Source of the DNA: Bacteroidales bacterium
GTDB lineage: Bacteria > Bacteroidota > Bacteroidia > Bacteroidales > WCHB1-69
DNA: 45,341 bases
Assembly (NCBI GenBank): GCA_031286285.1
Contig: JAITUN010000083.1
Location: forward strand, 1-45,341
Direction: 5' to 3'
Notes under the pieces: generated by a model
The model's input: only the letters and a program-made list of their open reading frames with translations
Told to the model about the DNA's origin: nothing
The model's database searches: none
Made by a program: the position numbers and the translations under genes
In this document: one piece after another, positions 1-9,875 of the stretch
Layout of the letters: each line of letters starts with the position of its first letter
How positions within the stretch are numbered: position 1 is the first letter of the stretch

Positions 1-212
1 CCGCTTGGAGACGTAACAATTGATCCCGCATAACCCGGGTTTTCCGGATTAATATTTTCAAAATCTTCAAATAGGGTACAACTACGGTTGTTGTCTTCTT
101 GAATATTAGTAACGGATGAAGTTTCCTTTATGCCGTCAGAATGAGCAGAATATGCTCCAAAAGAAACAAAAACAAAACTCAGGAATAAAAACAGAGAGTA
201 AAATTTTTTCAT
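1..212 (-). CDS. Secreted/surface protein of unknown function, N-terminal part only (runs off the left edge)
   Basis: Reverse-strand reading from ATG at 212: MKKFYSLFLFLSFVFVSFGAYSAHSDGIKETSSVTNIQEDNNRSCTLFEDFENINPENPGYAG..., a typical signal peptide, open to window edge. Confidence 0.7.
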   Translation of the reverse strand, partial: MKKFYSLFLFLSFVFVSFGAYSAHSDGIKETSSVTNIQEDNNRSCTLFEDFENINPENPGYAGSIVTSPS

Positions 213-494
213 ATTAATAATTTTTTTTATAAATGATTGATAATTATATAAATAGTTGATAATATTTCTGCAAAAAAAAGATTTTATTATGTTTTTTAAT
301 TGGGAACAAAAATATAAAAATTGTAATAGGAATTGTTACGTTTAAAAAAAAATGAGTTCGGTGTATTTTGTAATTTGTAATAATAGATCCAAGGTAGCTT
401 ACAAAAAAATATATCGAATTTTCTGAACAAACCAAAAAAAAGATATTTTTGCCGCCCCAAATGGGAAACGTACTTTGACTTGTTGTAAATTGTG

Positions 495-567
495 CCGGTG
501 TAGCTCAGTTGGCCAGAGCAGCTGATTTGTAATCAGCTGGTCGGCGGTTCGAATCCGTCTACCGGCT
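495..567 (+). tRNA. tRNA-Thr (anticodon TGT)
   Basis: 7-bp acceptor GCCGGTG/TACCGGC, D-arm, anticodon arm CTGATTTGTAATCAG, T-arm GGTTCGAATCC. No encoded CCA (T followed by CAA). Confidence 0.95.
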
Positions 568-577
568 CAACCATAAA

Positions 578-662
578 GGGAGGATTCCAGAGTGGCTAAA
601 TGGGGCAGACTGTAAATCTGTTGGCGACGCCTTCGGAGGTTCGAATCCTTCTCCTCCCACCA
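578..662 (+). tRNA. tRNA-Tyr (anticodon GTA), CCA encoded
   Basis: Acceptor GGGAGGA/TCCTCCC, anticodon arm CAGACTGTAAATCTG, long variable arm, T-arm GGTTCGAATCC, ends ACCA. Confidence 0.95.
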
Positions 663-696
663 AACAATTATCAATTTTTAATTGTTAATTATTCCT

Positions 697-772
697 GCGG
701 AAGTAGCTCATTTGGTAGAGCGAAAGCCTTCCAAGCTTTAGGTGGCGGGTTCGAGCCCCGTCTTCCGCTCCA
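697..772 (+). tRNA. tRNA-Gly (anticodon TCC), CCA encoded
   Basis: Acceptor GCGGAAG/CTTCCGC, anticodon arm AAAGCCTTCCAAGCTTT, T-arm GGGTTCGAGCCCC, ends TCCA. Confidence 0.95.
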
Positions 773-777
773 AAAAG

Positions 778-806
778 AACCGTTCAGTCTCTGAGCGGTT
801 TTTTTT
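778..806 (+). terminator. Rho-independent terminator of the tRNA cluster
   Basis: AACCGTTCAG-TCT-CTGAGCGGTT hairpin followed by a T run. Confidence 0.85.
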
Positions 807-875
807 ATCCACAGATTACACAGATTTACACAAATAGTTTTTCTGTGATAATCTATAAAATCTGCGGATAACCCT

Positions 876-1835
876 CTACCAATTTTCCGGAAACAGCGAA
901 TCAATAAACTCTGCACGGTTGAATACCTGGATCTGCTCAATTTTTTCACCCACGCCAATATATTTTACAGGGATGCTGAACTGATCGGAGATGCCTATAA
1001 CTACGCCGCCTTTAGCAGTACCATCCAATTTTGTGATTGCCAATGCGTTTACTTCTGTAGCTGCGGTAAATTGTCGTGCTTGTTCAATCGCATTTTGTCC
1101 AATAGAACCATCTAAAACTAACAAGATTTCGTGGGGAGCGTTGGGGATCTGTTTTTGAATCACATTTTTGATTTTTGTCAATTCTTTCATTAGCGGAATT
1201 TTATTGTGCAAACGACCTGCCGTATCAATAATTACTACATCTGAATTTCTTGAAATAGCGGAAGCGACGGTGTCAAAAGCTACGGCTGCCGGATCTGCGC
1301 CCATTTTTTGAGTGATAATAGGCACGCCGGCTCTCTCAGCCCATATCTCTAACTGGTCAACTGCGGCTGCTCTGAATGTGTCGGCAGCTCCCAACATTAC
1401 ATTATACCCTCTCTGCTTAAACTGATAGGCTAATTTTCCAATAGTCGTAGTTTTGCCAACGCCATTCACCCCAACCACCATAATTATGTAGGGCAGATCA
1501 CTCTTGGGAAGTTCAAAATCTTCCAAATTTGAAACATTATTATCTATTAGCAAATCGATGATCTCTTCCCGAAGAATAGTATTCAACTGACTCGTACTTA
1601 TGTATTTATCTTTTGAAACACGGGTCTCAATACGTTCAATAATTTTTAAAGTAGTTTCAACACCAACATCAGAGGCAATCAATATCTCCTCTAAATTATC
1701 CAACACTTCGTCATCCACCTTTGACTTACCAACAACAGTTTTGGCTAATTTTTGAAAGAAATTCTCTTTCGATTTTTCAAGAACCTGATTCAGTTCCTCT
1801 TTTTTGTCTTTTGAAAAAAATGAAAAAAAACCCAT
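876..1835 (-). CDS. ftsY: Signal recognition particle receptor FtsY
   Basis: SRP GTPase motifs GVNGVGKTTTIGKLA, DTFRAAAVDQL, DTAGRLHN, TKLDGTAKGG, GVGEKIEQIQVF. Confidence 0.97.
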   Translation of the reverse strand: MGFFSFFSKDKKEELNQVLEKSKENFFQKLAKTVVGKSKVDDEVLDNLEEILIASDVGVETTLKIIERIETRVSKDKYISTSQLNTILREEIIDLLIDNNVSNLEDFELPKSDLPYIIMVVGVNGVGKTTTIGKLAYQFKQRGYNVMLGAADTFRAAAVDQLEIWAERAGVPIITQKMGADPAAVAFDTVASAISRNSDVVIIDTAGRLHNKIPLMKELTKIKNVIQKQIPNAPHEILLVLDGSIGQNAIEQARQFTAATEVNALAITKLDGTAKGGVVIGISDQFSIPVKYIGVGEKIEQIQVFNRAEFIDSLFPENW

Positions 1836-1870
1836 AGATAAAATTTATTACTTAATAAAAAAAATGTTTG

Positions 1871-1878
1871 CAAAAATA
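1871..1878 (-). promoter_or_regulatory. Bacteroidetes -7 box TATTTTTG upstream of ftsY
   Basis: Reverse complement of CAAAAATA matches TAnnTTTG. Confidence 0.5.
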
Positions 1879-1928
1879 TGGTTTTTTGTTTTGATTTGCT
1901 ATTTTCGCGAAAGATAAAAAAAAGAAAA

Positions 1929-2348
1929 ATGGCACACTGCTTCCTTGATTATGACCCCAAAATATTGATGGCTTTAAACGAGAGTTTGAAAGGCGACACT
2001 AAATTTACCGATTTCCTGTTTCACAACGGCTATCCTGAGTTGGCCGCATTTTCTGCTGCAGTCCATTCAAATACAGAAGCGTTGAACTGGCTTTTAAAAA
2101 GCAATTCCCCTGAGTTTGGAGTATTAAGCAATGCCATTGATGGTGAAGAAAACGCAATAAAATGGCTGATTGATAACGAATTTCACTTCTTGTCCATTTT
2201 TGCCGCTGCATGCAGAAAAGAGGATAAAGCGATTCGCTGGCTTGCAGACAACAAATTAGATATTTTTCTGATGATGATTCGAACAATTCATAATGAGTTG
2301 CTGCATCAAGCATGGGATTCTTCTGATGTGCATCGGAGAAGAGGTTAA
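1929..2348 (+). CDS. Hypothetical helical-repeat protein (about five 25-aa repeats)
   Basis: ORF start reassigned to ATG 1929 (MAHCFLDYDPK...). Internal repeats PELAAFSAAVHSNTEALNWLLKSNS / PEFGVLSNAIDGEENAIKWLIDNEF / HFLSIFAAACRKEDKAIRWLADNKL. Confidence 0.7.
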   Translation: MAHCFLDYDPKILMALNESLKGDTKFTDFLFHNGYPELAAFSAAVHSNTEALNWLLKSNSPEFGVLSNAIDGEENAIKWLIDNEFHFLSIFAAACRKEDKAIRWLADNKLDIFLMMIRTIHNELLHQAWDSSDVHRRRG

Positions 2349-2479
2349 CCATTGTTTTTGTCTGTTAGTATCGTACATTCCTCATGATAAATAAGGAAAA
2401 TTTAATACCTCTTTAAGTGATAGGATAAAGTAGGAAATTAACTATTTTTACTAAATAATTTTCGGAATAATAATTTTAC

Positions 2480-2487
2480 TAATTTTG
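2480..2487 (+). promoter_or_regulatory. -7 box TAATTTTG upstream of the Yip1-like gene
   Basis: Matches TAnnTTTG, about 77 nt upstream of ATG 2564. Confidence 0.45.
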
Positions 2488-2563
2488 CATCCTCAAAATG
2501 GGAAAAAATATTTTAACCAAAATCAATAATTATCATCACTTATATTAATTAATTTTTATTTCT

Positions 2564-3184
2564 ATGGAACAGATAGACAAAAACCAAAATGACTTAGGCA
2601 CATTTTTTAAAGAAGATTTATTTAAAATTTTTTTAGGAATCTTCAAAAATCCAGTTAATGGATTGGCAGATTATTATCAAGGAAAAACAAAAAAAGGGTA
2701 TTTAGGTTCTCTTTTCTTAATAGTTGCTGCAGTAACTTTATTTACTTTTATTCCATTAATTGTTGGAGACTTTTACAAACATTATATTCCAATTGCTTTC
2801 AAAATAGGACTTGCGCCTATTTTTATAGTGGGCTTTATAGCACTTTTCACTTTTTTGATCAAATCGTTTCTTTCAAAAGCAGATTTTTTGAAAGAATTTG
2901 AGATGGCTTCTTCTCATGCAATAATATTGTCAATATTGATACTGTCCGTTTCGTTTTTGAGTGTTATTTCAAGTGAATTTGATTTCTGGTCGTTTAACCA
3001 ATTGAGTTTTATTAGCGTAATCTACTTATTATTTATTTTTTATATTTTGCTTTTGATGATTAGCATTGTTAAGCAAACGTTATCTTTAGATATTAAAAAC
3101 CCAATGTTAATTTGGTATCTTTCTCCTATTACTGTATTGTTGTCGATCTATTTGTCCGTATTAGTTATAAAGGCTTTAATGTAA
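2564..3184 (+). CDS. Multi-pass membrane protein, Yip1-domain-like
   Basis: About five hydrophobic segments; N-terminal 'IFLGIFKNPVNGLADYYQGKTKKGYLG' resembles YIP1-family openings. Confidence 0.6.
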   Translation: MEQIDKNQNDLGTFFKEDLFKIFLGIFKNPVNGLADYYQGKTKKGYLGSLFLIVAAVTLFTFIPLIVGDFYKHYIPIAFKIGLAPIFIVGFIALFTFLIKSFLSKADFLKEFEMASSHAIILSILILSVSFLSVISSEFDFWSFNQLSFISVIYLLFIFYILLLMISIVKQTLSLDIKNPMLIWYLSPITVLLSIYLSVLVIKALM

Positions 3185-3202
3185 GATTAAGTACCTCAAT
3201 TT

Positions 3203-5515
3203 TCACTTTTTAATACTTGTTACAGGATTAGCATTTGCCGCTTTCACACATTCATGAAAAACAATCAAAAATGCGATGAGTAGCGCTGTTAATCCGCCTG
3301 CAAGGAAAATCCAAATATTCAATGAAATGCGGAGCGGGTAATCTTTGAGCCAGCCGGTCATGAAATAATAGATGATAGGGATAGCAATGAAAAAAGCAAG
3401 AACTACCAATGTTAAATAGCCTCTTAATAGTTTTACATTGATCTGTTTATTGCTTGATCCGAACACTTTACGAATGGCAATCTCTTTTTTTCTTTGGCGA
3501 ATAAAATAGATTGCCATGGCATACAAGCCGAGCGAGGAGATGATTACCGCCATAATGGTAAAAACCGTTAATATGGTGGAGGTGTTTCTTTCACTTTCAC
3601 ACATCCCTTTTAGAATATCTTCAATATATTCTCCTTCAAACACCTCTCCTTCAGAAACTTTTTCATAAACAGCTTTTACATCACTCATCGCCTGCACAGG
3701 GTCTCCTTTAATTTTAACCAAGAATGACCATACCCACGAGTTATCGTCATTAAAATTACTATAATAGAGCATTGTTGGACCTATTTTTTCGGAAAAACCT
3801 CTGTATTTGAAATCTTTAATTATGCCTGAAATATTTCTTCTATTATTCCAAAAGTCAACACCCAGCGTATCATAAGGCAGTTCCAATTCTTTCATGGCAG
3901 TTTCGTTCAACCAAACTCCCCAGCCTGAAACTTGATTATCTTGGATCACTTTAAAACCCATCATTTTAAAATAGGCAGAATCGCCTGCAAAAACTTGAAA
4001 ACTAAGCGTTTTATCATTATATTTTCCGGTATTGTTGTTACCGCCATCTACAGGGTACCCTTGGCAAAACGCTACATCTTCCACATTAGCAAGATTCAAC
4101 AATTCATTCTTGAAAGTTCTGGCTTGCGGCATATCAAAAACATTATTATCTATGTTGATAATGTTTTCGGTATTGTACCCTAAATCGGCTTTTAGCAGAT
4201 AGCGTATTTGAAGAAACATGATTAAAGTACAAGTAATTAGTGCAATGGTAATTATGTTTTGCGTAGTAATAAAAACTTTACTGAATACCATTTTCGTTTT
4301 TTGCACAAAAGCACCTTTCACTACTTCAATCGGTTTGAATTTAGAGATAATTAAAGCAGGAATTAACCCCGAAATAATACCAATTGAAACTACTACTAAA
4401 ACACTGATTATTAAAAAACTGTATGTTAAATTTTCTGAGAATAAGAGATCGGTATTCAGCAAGTTTCCGGCTGGCTTTTCGAGCAGGCGGGCAAAAAAAA
4501 GCGCAAATAGATAGGCTATAAAGGTAACGATGACCGATTCGGAGATTAGTTTTGAAAATATGGAAAATCGCGATGCGCCGAGCAATCTCCGCGACGCCAT
4601 CTCTTTTGCCCTAAAACTTGATTGTGCCACAGTTAAATTTATGTAGTTGAAGATAGCAAATATCAAAATCAAAATACTTACCGATATGAGAATCTGTACC
4701 AATGTTTTATTTCCTTCATTAAAATTGCAGAACTTCATCGTAATATCCGAAAAATAAACATCTCGTAAAGGAGTAAGCGTTACTTGTGTCCAATGTCCTA
4801 TTTTGTATGGCCAATAAAATTCAGTAAAAAAAGTAGTCATATCAGGTATTTGAGTGGAAATATCAGCATTCTCTTTACATAAAATAAACATGATACTGCT
4901 GCCGGCATTTCCCAATTCGGGATCTGCCATACTTGGATTAAAATAGGCAATCTGCTCCATTCTAAGTAACACTTCGCTATTTGGGAAAATTGACCTCTCA
5001 ATATTCTTTAATACTCCGGTAACCTGCACTTCCAAACCGTTTAGATTTATTGATTTGCCCATTGGGTCTTGATCACCGAAAGCGGTATTTGCAAATTTTT
5101 CCGAAATCAAAGCGCTGTTCATCGCTGCGAGCGATGTTTGCTTGTCGCCGAGTATCAGTTCAAAATCAAACAGTTCAAAAAAAGTGGTGTCTGCAAAACT
5201 GATATTTACATTAAACTTATTTTCTCCGATTTCAGCAGGACCTGATTGATTGGCAGTGCAAACGCAAATTTTTTCAATTTCAGGGTATCTGTCTATAAGA
5301 TGGTCTGCTAATTTGTATGCACATCCGTGATAATTTTCATTTCCAAGCACATAAATTCTATTAGCTTTGGAATGATAATTATCTGTCGACAATTCGTTTT
5401 TTGTATAATTGGCAATAATGATAATGAAAATCAGGGAGACGATGAGTCCGAAAAGGCAGATGAAACTGTAGGTTTTATTTCGGCTCCAAAAAACTAAGGA
5501 TGATTTTAGGGACAT
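3203..5515 (-). CDS. ABC transporter permease, FtsX/MacB-like (duplicated MacB periplasmic domain plus FtsX domains)
   Basis: N-terminal TM then periplasmic domain; FtsX-like segments 'AKEMASRRLLGASRFSIFSKLISES' and 'RKKEIAIRKVFGSSNKQINVKLL'. Confidence 0.9.
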   Translation of the reverse strand: MSLKSSLVFWSRNKTYSFICLFGLIVSLIFIIIIANYTKNELSTDNYHSKANRIYVLGNENYHGCAYKLADHLIDRYPEIEKICVCTANQSGPAEIGENKFNVNISFADTTFFELFDFELILGDKQTSLAAMNSALISEKFANTAFGDQDPMGKSINLNGLEVQVTGVLKNIERSIFPNSEVLLRMEQIAYFNPSMADPELGNAGSSIMFILCKENADISTQIPDMTTFFTEFYWPYKIGHWTQVTLTPLRDVYFSDITMKFCNFNEGNKTLVQILISVSILILIFAIFNYINLTVAQSSFRAKEMASRRLLGASRFSIFSKLISESVIVTFIAYLFALFFARLLEKPAGNLLNTDLLFSENLTYSFLIISVLVVVSIGIISGLIPALIISKFKPIEVVKGAFVQKTKMVFSKVFITTQNIITIALITCTLIMFLQIRYLLKADLGYNTENIINIDNNVFDMPQARTFKNELLNLANVEDVAFCQGYPVDGGNNNTGKYNDKTLSFQVFAGDSAYFKMMGFKVIQDNQVSGWGVWLNETAMKELELPYDTLGVDFWNNRRNISGIIKDFKYRGFSEKIGPTMLYYSNFNDDNSWVWSFLVKIKGDPVQAMSDVKAVYEKVSEGEVFEGEYIEDILKGMCESERNTSTILTVFTIMAVIISSLGLYAMAIYFIRQRKKEIAIRKVFGSSNKQINVKLLRGYLTLVVLAFFIAIPIIYYFMTGWLKDYPLRISLNIWIFLAGGLTALLIAFLIVFHECVKAANANPVTSIKK

Positions 5516-5559
5516 GGGGTTTAGTGGTTAATATATTACAATATCTTATCACTGCCAAT

Positions 5560-7605
5560 CTACCAAATCTGCGCACGTTTTTCTGGAGCTAACCACATTG
5601 GATCTCCCTCTTTTACATTAAAAGCATCAATAAAGTTTTCACAATGCGGGAGGATTCCGTTTACGCGCCACTTTCCGAGCGAATGAGGATCATCTTTTGT
5701 TCTGAGTACAATCTCTTCATCGCGAATGTTTCCAGCCCAAACATTCGCGTATGCTATAAAAAAGCGTTGTTCGGGATTAAATCCATCCATTATGTCTTGA
5801 ATTTTTCCTTCAGCTTTTGCTTTTTGGAGTGCATCATACGAGATGTTTATTCCTCCATTGTCGGCAATATTTTCTCCTAAAGTAAATTCTCCATTAGCAA
5901 ACAAATTGGGAAGTACTTCAATTTTGTTGTAATGTTCTACTAATTTTGTTGAGCGCTCCTCAAAATTTATTGTATCTTCATCAGTCCACCAGTTGCAAAG
6001 ATTTCCAGTTTTATCGAATTTTCTTCCCTGATCATCAAATCCATGTGTCATTTCGTGTCCAATAACTACTCCGATAGCTCCGTAATTCACGGCATCGTCT
6101 GCTTTTAAGTTAAAAAATGGTGGTTGTAAAATACCGGCCGGGAAGCAAATTTCGTTGGTAGAAGGGTTATAATAAGCATTCACAGTTTGCGGCGTCATTA
6201 GCCATATGGTTTGGTCAACAGGCTTTCCGATTTTACCTAATTGGTATTCAATTTCAAAACGCGAGGCACGCACTACATTTTCATAATAACTTAAAGAAGC
6301 GTCAATTTCCAAATCAGAGTACTCTCTCCATTTATCAGGATACCCAATTTTAACAATCATGGCATTCAGTTTGTCAATCGCTTTTTCTTTTGTTTCATTC
6401 GACATCCATGTTAATTTATCAATTCTATCAGCCATAGCCAACCGAAGATTTTTAACCAAATGCAACATCCGTTCTTTGGCATCTGCGGGAAAATATTTCT
6501 CCACATACATTTGTCCAACTGCTTCACCGAGCGAGCCATCTACTACACTCACTACACGTTTCCAGCGGGGTTGGTTTTCTGTTTTCCCAGATAGTATTTT
6601 GCCGTAAAAATCAAAATCTGCACTCACAAACTCATCACTTAAAAAAGAAGCTGCACGATTTATAATTGTCCATGCTAAATAAGCTTTTATCGTCTCTAAA
6701 TTGGTAGAAATGAGAATATCGTTTAATCCTTTCAAATAATCGGGTTGTTCTACATTTACTTTTTTCAAATTAGATAAATGTAATTGTGAAAAATAATTTT
6801 CTATAGAAAAATCCGGGATTATTTTTTGAAGTTCAACTACTGTTTTTGGGTTATAAGTTATAAATGGGTCGCGCATCTCTTCTTTAGTCATAAATATTTT
6901 TGCCATCTCAGTCTCTAGATTTAACACATTTTGAGCCAACTGTTTCTCATTGCCTTTCATTCCTGCCATTTCAGAATATTCTGAAAGAGAAAACAACTTT
7001 TCCATTAAGACAGAATAAGCATCACGGATAGACTGAGAAGATTCTTCCAAATAATAATCCCTGTTTCCAATTCCTAACCCTGTTTGCTCAATCCACGCTA
7101 TATTTATACTGCTATTTTTTGGGTCAGCTTCCCCGAAAGTATAAAAAAATGGATAAACGCCTTTTAATCCCATTTCTGCCATAATTTCTGGAAGTTGTTC
7201 TATTGAAGTCATCTCTACAATTGTTTTCAGTTCTGCTTGAAGAGGTTTTGCTTTCTGACTTTCAATAGTTTCAATATCCATCCCCAAATTGTAGAGATCT
7301 CCAATTTTTTGTTTTATCGAATTTTTTTCATGTTTTTCTGCAGAAATAGCAGAAATTAATTCTTTAAGTTGTTCTACGTTGTTTTCTGCTAATTTGTCGA
7401 AACTTCCAAAGCGTGAATGTTCTCCTAAAAGAGGATTATTATCTATCCAGCCGCCACAAGCGTACCGATAAAAATCTACAACAGGGCTAACTGTTGTGTC
7501 TAAGTTAGAATAATCAATTCCTGAAGTCAATTCTGTTTTTTTTAAAGAACAGGAGGTTGTGGTAATAATAAGTGCTACAAGCACCCAAAAAAGACGATTT
7601 TTCAT
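5560..7605 (-). CDS. M13 family (neprilysin/PepO-like) zinc metallopeptidase, lipoprotein
   Basis: HExxH motif VIGHEMTHGFDDQGRKFD, ENIADNGG motif, NAYYNPSTNEICFPAGILQPPFF, lipobox-like TTSCS at N-terminus. Confidence 0.95.
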   Translation of the reverse strand: MKNRLFWVLVALIITTTSCSLKKTELTSGIDYSNLDTTVSPVVDFYRYACGGWIDNNPLLGEHSRFGSFDKLAENNVEQLKELISAISAEKHEKNSIKQKIGDLYNLGMDIETIESQKAKPLQAELKTIVEMTSIEQLPEIMAEMGLKGVYPFFYTFGEADPKNSSINIAWIEQTGLGIGNRDYYLEESSQSIRDAYSVLMEKLFSLSEYSEMAGMKGNEKQLAQNVLNLETEMAKIFMTKEEMRDPFITYNPKTVVELQKIIPDFSIENYFSQLHLSNLKKVNVEQPDYLKGLNDILISTNLETIKAYLAWTIINRAASFLSDEFVSADFDFYGKILSGKTENQPRWKRVVSVVDGSLGEAVGQMYVEKYFPADAKERMLHLVKNLRLAMADRIDKLTWMSNETKEKAIDKLNAMIVKIGYPDKWREYSDLEIDASLSYYENVVRASRFEIEYQLGKIGKPVDQTIWLMTPQTVNAYYNPSTNEICFPAGILQPPFFNLKADDAVNYGAIGVVIGHEMTHGFDDQGRKFDKTGNLCNWWTDEDTINFEERSTKLVEHYNKIEVLPNLFANGEFTLGENIADNGGINISYDALQKAKAEGKIQDIMDGFNPEQRFFIAYANVWAGNIRDEEIVLRTKDDPHSLGKWRVNGILPHCENFIDAFNVKEGDPMWLAPEKRAQIW

Positions 7606-7805
7606 ACGTATAAGTATTTTAATATTAATAGATTAGAATGATGCAACTGTTATAAATTAATAGATGCGAATATATTTAAATTAACGGGATTATACCCTAT
7701 GTTATTATAAATTCCTAATTCGCCCGTTAGCAGCATCTATGTTATCTATGAAAATTGTATCTATATCCAATTAGGCGAATATAGAAAATAAGTAATCATT
7801 TTTTT

Positions 7806-7813
7806 TATTTTTG
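7806..7813 (+). promoter_or_regulatory. -7 box TATTTTTG upstream of the DsbD-like gene
   Basis: Matches TAnnTTTG. It overlaps the ORF-track start at 7811, which is why ATG 7841 is preferred. Confidence 0.55.
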
Positions 7814-7840
7814 CGCCCCTATTTGAAATTATTCTTAATT

Positions 7841-9868
7841 ATGAAAAAAAACCTGCTCGTTTTAGCTCTATTTATTTTAGTATCAACAACTACCGTCTTC
7901 TCCCAAAGCGGGATGGAAAACCCTGTGAAATGGGAATTTAAAACAGAAAAAATCAACGATTCAATTGCGGAACTGCATTTTATTGCCGTAATTCAAGACA
8001 AATGGCATCTCTATGCACAGCAACACAACAACGGAATGGAGCTCCCTTTGAAGTTTATCTTCAACTCCTCGCCCAATTTTAAAAAGATCGGCAAAGTTTG
8101 GGAACCAAAACCCATAGTGTATTACGACCCTGTGTATAAAGATACTTCACTCTATTTTGACAAAAAAGTTATCTTTAAGCAAATAATACAAGTGCTAAAT
8201 AATGAGCCGTTTAATGTAAAAGGTGAACTTACAGGACAGGCTTGTATTGAAGGGCGGTGTGTAGCAATTGACCAATCCTTTGCTTTTTCGGTTTCAGGGT
8301 TTGAAAAGATAAATATTGGTTCTTCCCATGAAGATATTGTTGATAATGAAGAAATTACTGAAGACAATAAATCACAATTAGAAAGTGTTTCAGCAGATGG
8401 CGATGCGCATGCCTCAGAAGATTCTATCCTTCTCTTTTTCCTGTTTGCCTTTTTGGGCGGTTTGGCGGGCTTGCTCATGCCTTGCGTATTTCCGATGATA
8501 CCGATGACTATTTCCTATTTCTTAAAAATGGAAAAAAGAGTTAAAAGTTATGCGCTTTTTTTCGGAATCTCTATTGTAATCATTTTCTTGCTGTTGGGTA
8601 TCTTGTTGTCGATCATTTTTGGTCCCGATTTTGCGAATATTGTGAGTACGCACTGGCTTCCCAATATTATCTTTGCCGCTATTTTTGTGATTTTTGCCAT
8701 TTCACTGTTCGGTTATTTCGAGATTGCCTTGCCAAGCAGTTGGATCAACAAATCAGCGAAAATGGAAAATACCGGCGGACTTATCGGTGTGTTTTTTATG
8801 GCATTAACATTAGTGTTAGTCTCTTTTTCCTGCACGTTGCCCATTGCCGGTGCAGTGGCGCTAAACTCTGTTGATGGTTCGTTTTTTAAACCCATTATCG
8901 GAATGTTGGGATTTTCACTCGGGATTGCCGTTCCGTTCACGCTGTTTGCCTTTTTCCCCGGGATGTTAAAAACGATGCCCAAATCGGGCGGCTGGATGAA
9001 CACCATGAAAGTGATGTTGGCGTTTGTAGAGTTGGCGTTTGCACTGAAGTTTTTAAATGTACCCGACCAAACTTACGGTTGGCGTATTTTAGATCGTGAA
9101 ATCTACTTGGCATTTTGGATTGTGATTTTTGCCATGATGGGTTTTTATTTGCTTGGAAAAATCCGTTTCCCCCACGACGAGGCCGCCCCGGTGCAAAAAA
9201 GTTGGTTCCGCTACATATTATCCATTTTTACTTTTTCCTTTGTCGTTTACTTAATTCCAGGTATGTTTGGAGCTCCTTTAAAAGCCATTTCAGGCTGGCT
9301 ACCACCCATGACAACTCAGGATTTTGACATCAGCAAAATAGTGCGCGAAGAAACGGCCACATTGTCAAGAGCTTTTACAGATGAAGACCAATGGGAAAAA
9401 CCGCGCTATGCAGATAAATTGCACCTACCTCACGGCATTTTTGGATATTTCGACCTAGATCAGGCGTTGCAAGTTGCAAAAAAAGTAAATCGTCCAGTGT
9501 TTATTGACTTTACAGGACACGGCTGCGTGAACTGCAGAAATGTGGAGAGTGCTATTTGGGCTGACTCCCGCGTGCGTTCTAAATTTGCACAAGAATTTGT
9601 AGTTGTGGCGCAATATGTAGATGATAAAGTGATAAAACTGCATCCTGAAGACCAAATTTTGGATAATAACGGAGACACTATTACCATGTTAGGGAAAAAA
9701 GCTATGTTTTACGAACAAAACAGATATAAGGAAAATTCGCAGCCGTGCTACATTATTGCAGATGTGGATGGAACTGTATTAACCGGACCTATTTATTACG
9801 AGTTAAATGTAGAGAACTATTTAAAGTTTTTGGATGAAGGAGTAAGGTTGTTTAGAAAGAAAAACTAG
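7841..9868 (+). CDS. DsbD-like thiol:disulfide interchange protein (cytochrome c biogenesis TM domain plus C-terminal thioredoxin-like domain)
   Basis: Signal peptide MKKNLLVLALFILVSTTTVFSQ, N-terminal DsbD-type domain, TM motifs GLLMPCVFPMIP and VSFSCTLPIAG, C-terminal FIDFTGHGCVNCRNVE. Start moved from 7811 to ATG 7841. Confidence 0.92.
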   Translation: MKKNLLVLALFILVSTTTVFSQSGMENPVKWEFKTEKINDSIAELHFIAVIQDKWHLYAQQHNNGMELPLKFIFNSSPNFKKIGKVWEPKPIVYYDPVYKDTSLYFDKKVIFKQIIQVLNNEPFNVKGELTGQACIEGRCVAIDQSFAFSVSGFEKINIGSSHEDIVDNEEITEDNKSQLESVSADGDAHASEDSILLFFLFAFLGGLAGLLMPCVFPMIPMTISYFLKMEKRVKSYALFFGISIVIIFLLLGILLSIIFGPDFANIVSTHWLPNIIFAAIFVIFAISLFGYFEIALPSSWINKSAKMENTGGLIGVFFMALTLVLVSFSCTLPIAGAVALNSVDGSFFKPIIGMLGFSLGIAVPFTLFAFFPGMLKTMPKSGGWMNTMKVMLAFVELAFALKFLNVPDQTYGWRILDREIYLAFWIVIFAMMGFYLLGKIRFPHDEAAPVQKSWFRYILSIFTFSFVVYLIPGMFGAPLKAISGWLPPMTTQDFDISKIVREETATLSRAFTDEDQWEKPRYADKLHLPHGIFGYFDLDQALQVAKKVNRPVFIDFTGHGCVNCRNVESAIWADSRVRSKFAQEFVVVAQYVDDKVIKLHPEDQILDNNGDTITMLGKKAMFYEQNRYKENSQPCYIIADVDGTVLTGPIYYELNVENYLKFLDEGVRLFRKKN

Positions 9869-9875
9869 GTTGATT

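Noticed and set aside
600-794. 64-aa ORF on + strand
   Set aside because: Overlaps tRNA-Tyr and tRNA-Gly genes.
689-958. 89-aa ORF on - strand
   Set aside because: Overlaps tRNA-Gly, a terminator and the end of ftsY; no coding features.
2005-2352. 115-aa minus-strand ORF
   Set aside because: Fully antisense to the 25-aa-repeat protein gene (1929-2348), which has clear internal repeat structure; the antisense translation shows no family features.
7811-7840. N-terminal extension MRPYLKLFLI of the DsbD-like ORF
   Set aside because: Overlaps the predicted -7 promoter box; ATG 7841 gives a canonical signal peptide.
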